Assembly: GCF_005146945.1 (NCBI RefSeq)
Contig: NZ_SWMS01000002.1
Location: 62,001 to 126,000 of the forward strand
Source of the DNA: Prauserella endophytica
Lineage (GTDB): Bacteria > Actinomycetota > Actinomycetes > Mycobacteriales > Pseudonocardiaceae
Length of the DNA: 64,000 bases
Direction: 5' to 3'
Shown here piece after piece: positions 24,109-33,125 of the stretch. The position numbers and the translations under genes were made by a program. Below the pieces are notes generated by a model. That model made no database searches and had not been told where the DNA came from. It saw nothing but the letters and a program-made list of their open reading frames with translations. How positions within the stretch are numbered: position 1 is the stretch's first letter; each line of letters opens with the position of its first letter.

Positions 24109-27039
24109 GTGACGGATCCGCCGCTCGCGATCCGGTTGTTCGGACAGTTTCAGGTGCACCGAGGCGGGGCCCCGATGCACCTGGATTCCGCTCGCGGCGA
24201 GTCGCTGCTGGCCTTCCTGCTGTTGCACCGGCACCAGTCGCTGCAACGGCAGCGGCTGGCATTCGCTCTGTGGCCAGACTCCACTGAGGCGCAGGCGCTG
24301 ACCAACCTGCGGCATGTGTTGCACAACCTGCGCCGTTCGTGGCCGGAGATCGACCGGCATCTCGAGGTGACACAGCGGACGTTGAGCTGGCGACCGGACC
24401 CGCCGTACCGCCTGGACGTGGCCGAGTTCGAGGCGGCGCTGAGCAGAGGGTCCTGGGACGTTGCCGTCCGCCTGTACACCGGCGACCTACTGGTGGGCCG
24501 CGCGGACGAGTGGGTGGAGGGAGAGCGGGCTCGGCTGCGACACGCCTTCGTCGAGGCGCTGGAGCGGCTGGTCGCGACGGCTCACGAGCGCGGCGACCTG
24601 ACCGGCGCGGTGCGGTATGCCGAGCGGCTCCTGCGGGAGCAGCCGATGCGCGAGGAGACCTATCGGCTGCTGATGCGATTGCACGACGCCCAGGGTGATC
24701 GGACGAGCGCCGTCAGGGTGTACCACGAGTGCGCGGCGACGCTGGAGCGGGAACTCGGCATCGAGCCTGCGGCGGTGACGCGTGCGGTTTACGACGCGCT
24801 GCTGTCGCCGGACGACGTCCAGCAGATCTCGCGGGTGGGCGGGACGTCGTTCGTCGGCAGGTCCGCGGAACGCGCGACGTTGACGGCCCGATGGCGCCAG
24901 GCGCGCACAGCGGCTCAAGTGGTGTTGCTCGCCGGCGAGCCCGGAATCGGCAAGACCCGGCTGGCGGAGGAGTTCCGGGCGTGGTGTGCCCATCGCGGCG
25001 CTGTCACGGCAGTGGCCCGCGCGTATCCCGGCGAGGGTGCGCTGGCGTACGGCCCCGTGGTGGCGTGGCTTCGGTCGGAGCGGCTCAACGCGGGTCTGCG
25101 GGCCCTGGCCGCGCCGTATCTCACCGAGCTGGCACGCCTCCTGCCGGAGCTGCTGGCCACGGTGCCGCGCCCACTGCGGTTACCGGAGAGCGAGCAGAGG
25201 CAGCGGTTGTACGACGCTGTGGTCCAGGCTCTGCTGGCGTCCGGTGCTCCGGTCTTGCTCGTGGCCGATGACGTGCAGTGGTGGGACCGTGAAGCACTGC
25301 GACTGCTGCACTATGTGGTGCGGACCCGGCCATCGGCCCCGCTGTTGGTGGTCGCCACGGCACGGCGTGAGGACATCGAGACCGCGACCCCGGTCGGCGA
25401 GCTGCTCAACGCCCTGCGGCTGGCCGAGAGAGTGACCGAGATCGATCTCGATCGGCTCAACCGGTCCGAGACGGCAGTACTGGCCGAGCAGCTGTCCGGG
25501 AAACGGTTCGCCGACGCGGACATAGCGGCGCTCTACCGGCAGACCGAGGGCAACCCGCTGTTCATCGTCGAGGCGTTGCGTGCGGGCGACGTGCTCACGC
25601 CGAAGGTGCAGGCGGTGGTCCAGGCGCGGGTGGCGCAGCTTTCCGCAGCGGCGCGTGAGCTGGTGGATGTCGCTGCGACCGTCGGCCGCGAGTTCACCGC
25701 CGAGGTACTCGCCCTGGCCGGGCAGGTGAGCGAGGACGTCGTCATCCGAGGGCTGGACGAGTTGTGGCGGCGCCGGATCATCCGTGAGCACGACACGAGG
25801 GCCTACGACTTCAGCCACGACACGATTCGCGAGGCGGTGTATGCGGAGCTGAGCCCGGTGCGACGTCGCTATCTGCATGGACGGGTCGCGCGAGCGCTGG
25901 AGGCCGCTTACCAGCAGGACCCTGGCAGTGTCAGCGGCCGGCTGGCGCGGCACTACGAGGAGGCGGAGCGGATCGAGCAGGCGGTCGCCGCGTACGCTCA
26001 CGCCGCCGAGGTGGCCCAGCAGCTCTACGCGCATGCCGAGTCGGCCCGCCATCTGACCCGTGCGCTGGAGCTCGTGCGTTCCCTGCCCGAGTCGAGACGG
26101 CGCTGGACCTGTGAGCTCGACCTGTCGAACGCGTTGCTCGCTCCACTGGTGGCGAGCGAGGGCTACGCCTCGGCGAGGATTCACGAGACACACCGGCGCG
26201 CGTTGAAGCTGTGCCGTTCCCTGGGCGCCGAGCCGTCGCCGCCGCTGCTGCGATCCCTCGGCTTGGGCAGCCTGGCGCTCGGCGACTTCGCCGCCGCACG
26301 GGAGCACGGCACCGCACTACGCGATCGCGGGCAGCGCGAGGACGACGATGTCCTGCGCGTGGAGGGCGACTACGTGCTCGGCGTCACCGCGTTCTGGGCA
26401 GGCGAGCTGACGGCCGCCCGAAAGCACCTGGAACGCGCGGTGGCGACCTATCGTGACGAGAACCGTCGCGAGCACCTGCTCCGCTACGCGCAGGACCCCC
26501 TGGTGATCTGCCTGACCCGGCTGGCGCTGACCTACTGGTTCCTGGGCGACGAGCAGGCCGCGATCCGAGCTCGCGACCGGGGACTGGCCCGCGCCGAGGA
26601 GATCGCGCACCCGTACAGCCTGATGACGACGCTGCTCTTCGCCTCGCTGCTGGCGCTGGACATGGGCGAGGTGTCGGCGCTTCGGCGGTTCGTGCAGCGG
26701 GGCAAGGCAGTGGCACCGCCCGTGGCGGGGGAGCAGATCGACGCGGCCATCGCGGCTCTCGCCGCCTACCTCGAGGTCGTCGACGGCCGGCCGGCCGAGG
26801 GAATCGCGCGGATCCGGCGGATCGTGGCGGCCGCGCGAGTGCGGGAGCAGGCCGCGCCCGGACTGCGGTCGGCCCTGCTGCGCATCCTGCTGGCCGCGTG
26901 CGACGTGGCCGGCGACCCGGACACCGGCCTGCAGGTCGCCGACGAGCTCAGCACGCTGACCAGCTCGGTGATCTGGCGGCCGGAGGCGGAACGCCTGCGG
27001 GCGAAGTTCCTCGCCAGGCAGCACCCTGCCAGCACGTGA
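24109..27039 (+). CDS. SARP-like transcriptional regulator with BTAD and AAA ATPase domains
   Basis: A 976-aa AfsR/SARP-type regulator. Residues ~1-95 form an OmpR-like winged helix (LAIRLFGQFQVHRGGAPMHL), ~100-240 a bacterial transcriptional activation domain (BTAD) with LDVAEFEAAL and REQPMREETYRLLMRLHDAQ, ~255-520 a STAND-type ATPase with Walker A LLAGEPGIGKTRLAEEF and Walker B VLLVADDVQWW, and the rest TPR-like helices. No C-terminal LuxR helix-turn-helix is present. I chose GTG 24109 because the family domain starts right after it; the frame is open ~270 codons further upstream only as antisense to other genes. Probable activator of the next gene. Confidence 0.82.
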   Translation: MTDPPLAIRLFGQFQVHRGGAPMHLDSARGESLLAFLLLHRHQSLQRQRLAFALWPDSTEAQALTNLRHVLHNLRRSWPEIDRHLEVTQRTLSWRPDPPYRLDVAEFEAALSRGSWDVAVRLYTGDLLVGRADEWVEGERARLRHAFVEALERLVATAHERGDLTGAVRYAERLLREQPMREETYRLLMRLHDAQGDRTSAVRVYHECAATLERELGIEPAAVTRAVYDALLSPDDVQQISRVGGTSFVGRSAERATLTARWRQARTAAQVVLLAGEPGIGKTRLAEEFRAWCAHRGAVTAVARAYPGEGALAYGPVVAWLRSERLNAGLRALAAPYLTELARLLPELLATVPRPLRLPESEQRQRLYDAVVQALLASGAPVLLVADDVQWWDREALRLLHYVVRTRPSAPLLVVATARREDIETATPVGELLNALRLAERVTEIDLDRLNRSETAVLAEQLSGKRFADADIAALYRQTEGNPLFIVEALRAGDVLTPKVQAVVQARVAQLSAAARELVDVAATVGREFTAEVLALAGQVSEDVVIRGLDELWRRRIIREHDTRAYDFSHDTIREAVYAELSPVRRRYLHGRVARALEAAYQQDPGSVSGRLARHYEEAERIEQAVAAYAHAAEVAQQLYAHAESARHLTRALELVRSLPESRRRWTCELDLSNALLAPLVASEGYASARIHETHRRALKLCRSLGAEPSPPLLRSLGLGSLALGDFAAAREHGTALRDRGQREDDDVLRVEGDYVLGVTAFWAGELTAARKHLERAVATYRDENRREHLLRYAQDPLVICLTRLALTYWFLGDEQAAIRARDRGLARAEEIAHPYSLMTTLLFASLLALDMGEVSALRRFVQRGKAVAPPVAGEQIDAAIAALAAYLEVVDGRPAEGIARIRRIVAAARVREQAAPGLRSALLRILLAACDVAGDPDTGLQVADELSTLTSSVIWRPEAERLRAKFLARQHPAST

Positions 27040-27105
27040 CGGAACGTTCGCGGAACGCCCTCGTGACCACGCTGGTGGTCGACGTCGATGCACGAGGAGG
27101 ACGCC

Positions 27106-28329
27106 ATGGCCGCTGAGTACGACGCGATCGTCGTGGGCGCCCGATGCGCCGGATCGCCAACCGCCATGCTGCTGGCGCGCGCGGGTCACCGCGTGCTGCT
27201 GGTCGACCGGGCCACGTTCCCGAGCGACACGCTGTCAACGCTGATCATTCAGCCGCCAGGAGTGGCCGCCCTCGAGCGATGGGGACTGCTCGGGCGGGTG
27301 GTCGCCTCAGGGTGCCCGCCGCTTCGGTCATGGCTGCTGGACTTCGGGGAAGTGGTACTGGGCGGAACGCCGCGCCCCGTGGAGGGCGTCAGCACCGCGT
27401 ACGCGCCGCGCCGCGGAATTCTGGACAAGATCCTCGTCGACGCGGCGGCTCACGCGGGCGCCGAGGTCCGCGAGCACTTCAACGTAGACGAGCTGCTGGT
27501 GTCGGGCGGTCGCGTCGTCGGTATCCGTGGCCACGGCGCGGACGGCCACCCGGTGGTCGAGCGGGCTCGCGTGGTGATCGGGGCCGATGGGCGCACCTCG
27601 CACGTCGCCAAGTGGGTGGGCGCGGAGCAGTACAACGAGAAACCCAAGCTGCAGTACGGCTACTACACCTTCTTCCGCGACCTGCCGGTGGACGGCGTGC
27701 AGTTCATCATCCGGCCCGGCCGCGCGATGGGCGCGATTCCCACCAACGACGATCTGACGCTCGTCGTCTTCGGCTGGCCGGTCGCGGAAATGCGGGCGCT
27801 CAAATCCGACCCCGAGGCCGGCTTCTGGCAGACGGCCCAGCTGGCGCCGGCCTTCGCCGAGCGCGTCCGTGCCGCCGCCCGGGTGGAACCGTTCCTCGGC
27901 GGCGGGGTGTGGAACTACTTCCGCAAGCCGTACGGTCCTGGGTGGGCGCTGGTCGGCGACGCAGGCTACAACAAGGACCCGGTCGTCCCGAAGGGCATCA
28001 GCGACGCGTTCGCGAGCGCCGAACTGTGCGCTGGCGCGCTGGACGAGTACTTGCGCGGCCTCCGAACCTACGACGTGGCGATGGCGGGCTACCAGCGAGT
28101 ACGTGACGAACGCGGACTGCCGATCTATGAGTTCGCCACGCAGCTGGCGACCATGGAGCCACCGCCACCCGAGATGCGACAGCTGTTCGGCGCTCTCGCG
28201 GGCGACGAGGAGGCCATGGCCGACTTCGTGAGCGTCACCGCGGGAACGATCTCACCGGCCGAGTTCTTCGCGCCGGACAACATCGCCCGCATCATGGCGC
28301 CGACCCCGAGGACGGCCGCGGTCGGCTGA
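27106..28329 (+). CDS. FAD-dependent monooxygenase / geranylgeranyl-reductase-like oxidoreductase
   Basis: A 407-aa flavoprotein. EYDAIVVGARCAGSPTAMLL is a GxRCAG variant of the FAD-binding fold seen in a distinct group of actinobacterial flavin monooxygenases, and VGDAGYNKDPVVPKGISDAF near residue 285 is its GD motif. It likely hydroxylates or epoxidises a small organic substrate with NAD(P)H; the substrate is unknown. ATG 27106 has AGGAGG five bases upstream; an in-frame ATG at 27088 does not. It follows the SARP-like gene by 66 bp. Confidence 0.8.
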   Translation: MAAEYDAIVVGARCAGSPTAMLLARAGHRVLLVDRATFPSDTLSTLIIQPPGVAALERWGLLGRVVASGCPPLRSWLLDFGEVVLGGTPRPVEGVSTAYAPRRGILDKILVDAAAHAGAEVREHFNVDELLVSGGRVVGIRGHGADGHPVVERARVVIGADGRTSHVAKWVGAEQYNEKPKLQYGYYTFFRDLPVDGVQFIIRPGRAMGAIPTNDDLTLVVFGWPVAEMRALKSDPEAGFWQTAQLAPAFAERVRAAARVEPFLGGGVWNYFRKPYGPGWALVGDAGYNKDPVVPKGISDAFASAELCAGALDEYLRGLRTYDVAMAGYQRVRDERGLPIYEFATQLATMEPPPPEMRQLFGALAGDEEAMADFVSVTAGTISPAEFFAPDNIARIMAPTPRTAAVG

Positions 28330-28747
28330 CGAGAACCATGCCCGGCAACGGCCCGTTTCATCGCTCCGCCTTCTGCAGTGAAGGCCACCATCACTGCGTT
28401 CAACGCAGGCAGGGTGGCCTTCACTGCGGACGGGTTTGACGAGCTCGTCGTGATCGTGAGGTGAGTGAGGTCTCCGGTAGTGGTTCATCGACCAAGCAGA
28501 CAATGACGCGGGAGTGATTTCGCCACAATGATTCACGGTGAGGTGACAGCGACGGGCATGGCTGAAGCTCGAATCCGTTGTCCGATTTGCTCTTTTCCTC
28601 GTTCGCCTGTCGTTCTCGTTTCGCGCCGTTAACCGATCGCCCGTTATCCCCCGGGCAAGTGACTCGTTTTCCGTCGTAGCCCGGAGCTGTTAGTCTCGCG
28701 TGGCCGTTTCCCGCTGGTTGTCGGAGCGAGCTTGTGTGGGAGGGGAC
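28330..28747. other. Intergenic region with terminator-like repeat and upstream region of small genes
   Basis: No gene is supported. The left part holds the hairpin repeat at 28376-28426. A perfect 12-base palindrome GACGAGCTCGTC lies at 28438-28449. The stretch from about 28560 to 28710 is relatively AT-rich and probably carries the promoter of the small genes that follow, but I cannot fix a -35/-10 pair. Confidence 0.55.
28376..28426. repeat. Palindromic repeat element, terminator-like (copy A)
   Basis: A 14-bp perfect stem, CAGTGAAGGCCACC (28376-28389) pairing with GGTGGCCTTCACTG (28413-28426). A second inner palindrome CTGCGTT-C-AACGCAG lies in the loop (28394-28408). It follows the FAD monooxygenase gene by ~45 bp and probably terminates it. 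A related element, sharing the right half and the inner palindrome, recurs at 46139-46184, so this is a dispersed repeat family. Confidence 0.8.
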
Positions 28748-28981
28748 ATGACCGGGCACGGTCACGGCCGTTGGCGGATCGGTGATCGAGTGACGTATCT
28801 GGCTGCCCATCGTCGCGATTGGAGTCGTGTTTGCCGCCGGGCGACAGTGGTGGCCGAGCCGGTTTTCGATCAGTACACGACCACGTGGTGGGTTCCGGTG
28901 AAGGCGCCTGATTCAGCCGCGGATCGCGAACCGAGCTGGGTGAAGGCGGAACGGATTGTCGATGTAGAGGGGGCGCCATGA
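28748..28981 (+). CDS. Small hypothetical protein (77 aa)
   Basis: ATG 28748 follows GGGAGGGGAC. The protein has a basic start and a WRIGDRVTYL segment resembling a small SH3/KOW-like barrel, then TTTWWVPVKA and ERIVDVEGAP. No family could be named. Its stop overlaps the next small gene by 4 bp (ATGA), so the two form a pair. Confidence 0.65.
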   Translation: MTGHGHGRWRIGDRVTYLAAHRRDWSRVCRRATVVAEPVFDQYTTTWWVPVKAPDSAADREPSWVKAERIVDVEGAP

Positions 28982-29178
28982 GTGGCGATCATGCGGCGGG
29001 CTCGAGACACGGCGGCGAAGGGGAGTCGACGCCTCTGTTCGATCAGATCGTCGGCCGGCACGGATGGCCGCTCGCTGACGAGTCCGACCCGGACGCCGTC
29101 GCGGGTGAGGTGGACGAGCCGGGCGAGGTGGCGGCATCCGCCGCTGCCGCGACGCAGGCGGAGCCGGTGCGGCAGTAG
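28978..29178 (+). CDS. Small acidic hypothetical protein (66 aa)
   Basis: Translationally coupled to the preceding gene. The product is acidic and probably disordered in its C-terminal half (Ala/Glu/Asp-rich), with a short conserved-looking FDQIVGRHGWPLADES. No function assigned. Confidence 0.5.
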   Translation: MSGDHAAGSRHGGEGESTPLFDQIVGRHGWPLADESDPDAVAGEVDEPGEVAASAAAATQAEPVRQ

Positions 29179-29330
29179 CGGTCCGGCGGCCCGGTTCGAC
29201 GCGCTGTGCTGCGCACTTGTCGATGTGGCGATGTGGCATCTGCGGCATGGTGTGCACGGGTTTACCGTCATGGCCAGGCAGTTGTGCCGTCCCTCCGTCG
29301 ATGGCTCGCCACGACGGACCGGAGGCTCCC

Positions 29331-30596
29331 ATGACCTGCGACGATGAGGCAGCTGACGATGCTGCGTTGATCGCCGCGGTACGCGATGGCCGCGTCGATG
29401 CCTACGCGGAGTTGGTCGAGCGTCACGTCGGTGCGGCGCTGGGAGTGGCGAGCCTGCTGGAGGCAGGCGCTCTGGACCGCGAGGATTTCGTCGCCGACGC
29501 GTTCGCACGCGTGTTCTCGGCGATCCGTCAGGGTGGCGGTCCCGATGAGCGATTCCGCGCGTATCTCCTGGCCACGTTACGTAACGTGGTGGCCACCGCG
29601 CGACGCCGCGGCAGGCGGGTGGAGCTGCATGCCGACGTGCCGGAGGTGATGCGCGCCGCAGGAGCCGACGAGCGGGCCGAGGACCGCCGGTCTGCGGAGC
29701 TCGCACGGACCGCCTTCGCCAGCCTGCCCGCGCGCTGGCGGGCAGTGCTGTGGTACTCGGAGGTCGAAGGCCGCAGGGCGGCGACAGTGGGCAAGATGCT
29801 GGGGATCAAGCCCAACGCCGCGGCGGCTCTGGCTGTCCGCGCGCGTGAGGGGCTTCGGCAGGCCTTCCTGCAGGCGCACGTGCCGTACGCGGTGGACTCC
29901 GACTGTGAGCGTTTCCGCGCTGACCTCGGCACCTGGGTGCGCGGCAAACTGCGCGACGGGCGTTCTCGGGTCCTGACCAGGCACCTCGACAACTGCCCGG
30001 CATGCCGTGACGTGGCCACGGCGCTGAAGGAAGTCAACAACGCGCTCCCGGGCGTGTTCGCCCCCGCCCTGTGTGGCGCGGCGCCGGCCGTGGCATCGCC
30101 GGTGAGCCCGTCTGTCTCCGTCGCGCCCAGCGCCGTGGCCTCGCACTCCTCCGTCGTGGCCGCTGTCGCCTCCGGCGGCGGAAAGATCGCGGTTGGGATC
30201 ACACTCGGCGTGACCGCGGTCGTCGCACCGCAGACAACTGCTCTGCCGTACCAGTTCGAGGGAGCGACAGCGGCCGAGCGATCGGTGGCGTCGCGGGCGG
30301 GAGACGTCCCTGCTCTCCGGACCGCGTGTTGCGCGTACCGGGTGAGGCACCCGGATCCTCCCGCGGACACGCCCTCCCCGCCCGGAGCGGCTGACCCGTT
30401 GCTCTCCGTCCCCGGCGCTGGGCCGGGGCCGGACGAGGTACCGCGGTCGTTGCCGGAGGGCGTTCCCGCGAGTGCGGTACGCGGCGCACCGTCCATCGTC
30501 GAGAAGGCTCCTCCGGCCGATGATCCGCTCGCCCCGGTGGCGGCACCGCCAGCGCTGTCGCTCCACGTCGTCGCGGCCGACCCGGCGGAACGTTGA
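29331..30596 (+). CDS. ECF-type RNA polymerase sigma factor fused to a zinc-finger and Pro-rich C-terminal extension
   Basis: A 421-aa protein. Residues ~10-90 are sigma region 2 (AALIAAVRDGRVDAYAELVE), ~125-185 region 4 (LPARWRAVLWYSEVEGRRAA, then VGKMLGIKPNAAAALAVRAR). Residues ~195-240 carry a putative zinc-finger of anti-sigma type (H-x3-C-x2-C in TRHLDNCPACRD). Then comes a hydrophobic stretch at ~285-310 that could cross the membrane, and a Pro/Ala-rich tail. Such fusions place sigma and anti-sigma-like modules in one chain. ATG 29331 with GGAGG upstream is preferred to earlier in-frame starts. Convergent with a STAS gene. Confidence 0.8.
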   Translation: MTCDDEAADDAALIAAVRDGRVDAYAELVERHVGAALGVASLLEAGALDREDFVADAFARVFSAIRQGGGPDERFRAYLLATLRNVVATARRRGRRVELHADVPEVMRAAGADERAEDRRSAELARTAFASLPARWRAVLWYSEVEGRRAATVGKMLGIKPNAAAALAVRAREGLRQAFLQAHVPYAVDSDCERFRADLGTWVRGKLRDGRSRVLTRHLDNCPACRDVATALKEVNNALPGVFAPALCGAAPAVASPVSPSVSVAPSAVASHSSVVAAVASGGGKIAVGITLGVTAVVAPQTTALPYQFEGATAAERSVASRAGDVPALRTACCAYRVRHPDPPADTPSPPGAADPLLSVPGAGPGPDEVPRSLPEGVPASAVRGAPSIVEKAPPADDPLAPVAAPPALSLHVVAADPAER

Positions 30597-30602
30597 GGGC
30601 CC

Positions 30603-31007
30603 CTACGCGACGCCGTGTCGCGCGCAGCCGGTGGCCGCGATCGCATCCGCGCATGTGTCGTATGTCGGCATTGCTCGTTGGAGGCCCACGATCTCGAGCA
30701 CCCGGTTCAGGTAGCGGCACGGGATGATGGCGAGCTGGGCATCGCGCGCGCGAGTGCGCTCGGCGAGCTGGAGCAGGTAGCTCACGGCGCTGGAGCCGCA
30801 GAAGGTCACGAGGGAGAAATCGACGATCAGTGCTTCGGTCGCTCCGGCGGGCTCGTCGCCCACCGCGCGTTGAACCTGGTCAACGGTGGCCATGTCGATC
30901 TCGCCCGCCAGGGTCACGACACAGCAGGCTTCACGGCGGACGACCTCGACAGAAAGCGCACTCGAACCAGGCTCGGCAGCGCACGGCTCTCGGTTGTGTT
31001 CCGCCAT
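30603..31007 (-). CDS. STAS-domain anti-sigma factor antagonist
   Basis: A 134-aa STAS protein: ALSVEVVRREACCVVTLAGE, then the helix-strand LIVDFSLVTFCGSSAVSYLL, in which the serine pair after CG is the usual phosphorylation site in SpoIIAA/RsbV-type antagonists. These bind an anti-sigma kinase and release a sigma factor. I use ATG 31007; the frame is open to 31139 but the added 44 residues do not fit the domain and no start there has a better site. The partner kinase is not in the window. Confidence 0.78.
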   Translation of the reverse strand: MAEHNREPCAAEPGSSALSVEVVRREACCVVTLAGEIDMATVDQVQRAVGDEPAGATEALIVDFSLVTFCGSSAVSYLLQLAERTRARDAQLAIIPCRYLNRVLEIVGLQRAMPTYDTCADAIAATGCARHGVA

Positions 31008-31158
31008 GGCAAAGTCCAATCCGGCCACGTAGGACGAGATCTCCCCAGGGGCGTCTCGCTCCACGACTGCCTGTGCTCGTTCGGCGACAACGAACCTCCG
31101 ACCGTACGTCTGATCCGCCGTTCGAGCGGCAGGTCTCACCCGTGTGAGGGGCTCCGGT

Positions 31159-32949
31159 TCAGTGGCCGGGCACGATGCCGAACGAGCGGATCTTGCGGTA
31201 GATGGTGGCCCTCGACATGCCGAGGTCGGCCGCCGCGCGCTCCTTGTTGCCGTGGTTGGCCGCGAGGCTGCGGACGATGGCGTCCCGTTCGATCGACTCG
31301 AGCTGGGTCAGCTGGCGTCGTGTGACGGTGCGGCATTCTGCGGGAAGGTCGGTGACTTCGATCGTGCCGGAGCGGTGGTGCCGGGAGACCTCGGCCAGTA
31401 CGCGGCCCAGCTGCCGGACGTTCCCCGGCCACGGCAGGCGCATGAGCTGGCGCAGGCATGCGTCCGAGGGCATCAGGTGGCGCCCTTTCGCGTGGCGCGC
31501 CAGGAGGTGCGGCACGAGGCGGCGCAGGTCCTCGGTGCGGTGACGCAGCGGTGGCACCTCGACGGTGTGCGCGAAGAAGGGCATCAGCCATCCGGCGGCA
31601 TCGGGGTCGTGTGGTGCGTCGCTGAGCGTGACGGCGACCCACTGGGGAGCCTCGGCCGGGGCAGCGGCCTGCCAGGTCGTGAACACGTCGGTGAGGCGCC
31701 GCATGCCTTCAGTGCCGAGTGTGTCGGCGTGCTGCAGGACCACCGCCGGTGAGTTTCCTCCGATCACCTCGTCGGCCAGTGCCGCCGCCCATGCCTCGAA
31801 GTCGTCCACGCCCTCACAGTCGCGGACGATCAGGTGCCCACCCGGTGCGTGATGGCGGGCGACGGCCTGCGCGAGCGCTGCCTTCCCAGTGCCGCGTTCA
31901 CCGATCAGCACCAGCCAGTTGCCGCTGGTGAAGCTCGTCTGCGCGGCGGAGCACGCCTGCCGCCAGGCCGGGCTGCCGCCGACCACTCCGGTCAACCGCG
32001 GATCGGCGTGGCCGGCCGTGCGTCGCGAGGCTGCCTGGCTCTTGACGCGGAACACCCCGCCCGCGAGCACCGAGCCGCTGTACACGGGCCGGTACTCCAG
32101 CCGGGCGACCACGCCGGATGGGAGATCGGCCAGAACGGTGACTGGTGTGGACGATCCGGCGACGTCGGCACTGTGGGTGATCAGAGCCGCCCGGTCGGCC
32201 GCGTCGTACAGCTCCCGGGCGTGGTTGTTGACCATGACCACGTCCTCGTTGACGGCGAGGATCGCGCCCGAGCCCCGGCGGCAGGACACGAGGTACTCGC
32301 GGAACAGCGCCAGCTCGCGGGCGCCCGTGCCGGCGAGCATGGCTTCCTCGATCTGCTTGGCCGTCCGGCGCGCCAGCGTCAGGAGCAGGGGACCCGGTGT
32401 GCCCGCCCAGGAGGTCAGATCGAGTACGCCGACCAGCTGTCCGCGCACGGGGTGGTATATCGGTGCTCCGGCACACTCGAAGTCCGCCAGGCGGCTGTTG
32501 AAGTGCTCGAATCCCGACACGAGCACCGGTTGCTGGCATTCGAGCGTGGTGCCGATCCCATTGGTCCCGATCGACTCCTCCGCGTAGCTGTAGCCGGGTG
32601 CGAGCGAGATGCGATCGAGGCCGGAGTCGAGCGACCGGTCCACGCTTGACCGGTGCACGACCAGGCCGTCGGCATCAGTGAGCAGGACGGCGACCGGGTG
32701 TGCGGCGAGTTCGGTGCACAGGTTGTCCAGGATCGGCGTGGCACTGCGGACCAGCATGCTTTCCTCGTCGCGGTCGGCGACGAACACCGGGTCCGGCTCC
32801 TCGGCGTCGACCTGGTGTTCGAGCGCGCGCCGCCAGGAGGCGGAGATGATGTCCCGCACGCCGGGAAGCTCGGGCAGAGGACGTTCGAGGAACTTCTCCC
32901 GCAGGACGCTGACCTGCGAGTCCGACCTGTGTCCGTGCGTCGTCACCAC
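31159..32949 (-). CDS. mimR: Fis/AcoR-type transcriptional regulator of the monooxygenase cluster (MimR-like)
   Basis: A 596-aa regulator: a GAF-type sensor region at ~70-220 (AEESIGTNGIGTTLECQQPV), a central AAA+-derived region with Walker A-like LIGERGTGKAALAQAVARHH, and a Fis-type helix-turn-helix at the C-terminus (NHGNKERAAADLGMSRATIY). The GAFTGA loop that contacts sigma-54 is absent, consistent with actinobacteria lacking that sigma factor. It is divergent from mimA with an inverted repeat between, matching the MimR arrangement that activates propane/phenol monooxygenase genes. Start is GTG 32949; the next GTG codon (32946) has better spacing to AAAGGAG. Confidence 0.85.
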   Translation of the reverse strand: MVTTHGHRSDSQVSVLREKFLERPLPELPGVRDIISASWRRALEHQVDAEEPDPVFVADRDEESMLVRSATPILDNLCTELAAHPVAVLLTDADGLVVHRSSVDRSLDSGLDRISLAPGYSYAEESIGTNGIGTTLECQQPVLVSGFEHFNSRLADFECAGAPIYHPVRGQLVGVLDLTSWAGTPGPLLLTLARRTAKQIEEAMLAGTGARELALFREYLVSCRRGSGAILAVNEDVVMVNNHARELYDAADRAALITHSADVAGSSTPVTVLADLPSGVVARLEYRPVYSGSVLAGGVFRVKSQAASRRTAGHADPRLTGVVGGSPAWRQACSAAQTSFTSGNWLVLIGERGTGKAALAQAVARHHAPGGHLIVRDCEGVDDFEAWAAALADEVIGGNSPAVVLQHADTLGTEGMRRLTDVFTTWQAAAPAEAPQWVAVTLSDAPHDPDAAGWLMPFFAHTVEVPPLRHRTEDLRRLVPHLLARHAKGRHLMPSDACLRQLMRLPWPGNVRQLGRVLAEVSRHHRSGTIEVTDLPAECRTVTRRQLTQLESIERDAIVRSLAANHGNKERAAADLGMSRATIYRKIRSFGIVPGH

Positions 32950-33025
32950 CGTCTCCTTTGACGTTGCGTGCTGGGGCCCGCCCCGACCTACACAGCCATC
33001 GTGGCGGGCACCCGTTGGGCGCGCA

Positions 33026-33040
33026 GTCTCACATTGAGAC
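33026..33040. promoter_or_regulatory. Inverted repeat GTCTCA-CAT-TGAGAC, probable activator site
   Basis: Perfect 6-bp arms with a 3-base centre, extending to 7 of 8 matching bases if two more per side are counted. It lies 86-100 bp upstream of the mimA start and about 80 bp from the regulator gene. Fis/AcoR-type activators bind such dyads, so it is the best candidate for MimR binding. Confidence 0.6.
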
Positions 33041-33125
33041 AGAACGTACCTGCGATGCGCAACACACTCTCCTCCGTCAGTGACGACCGCCGGGCAATTT
33101 GACCCCGGTTCTCGAGGAGGCTGAA

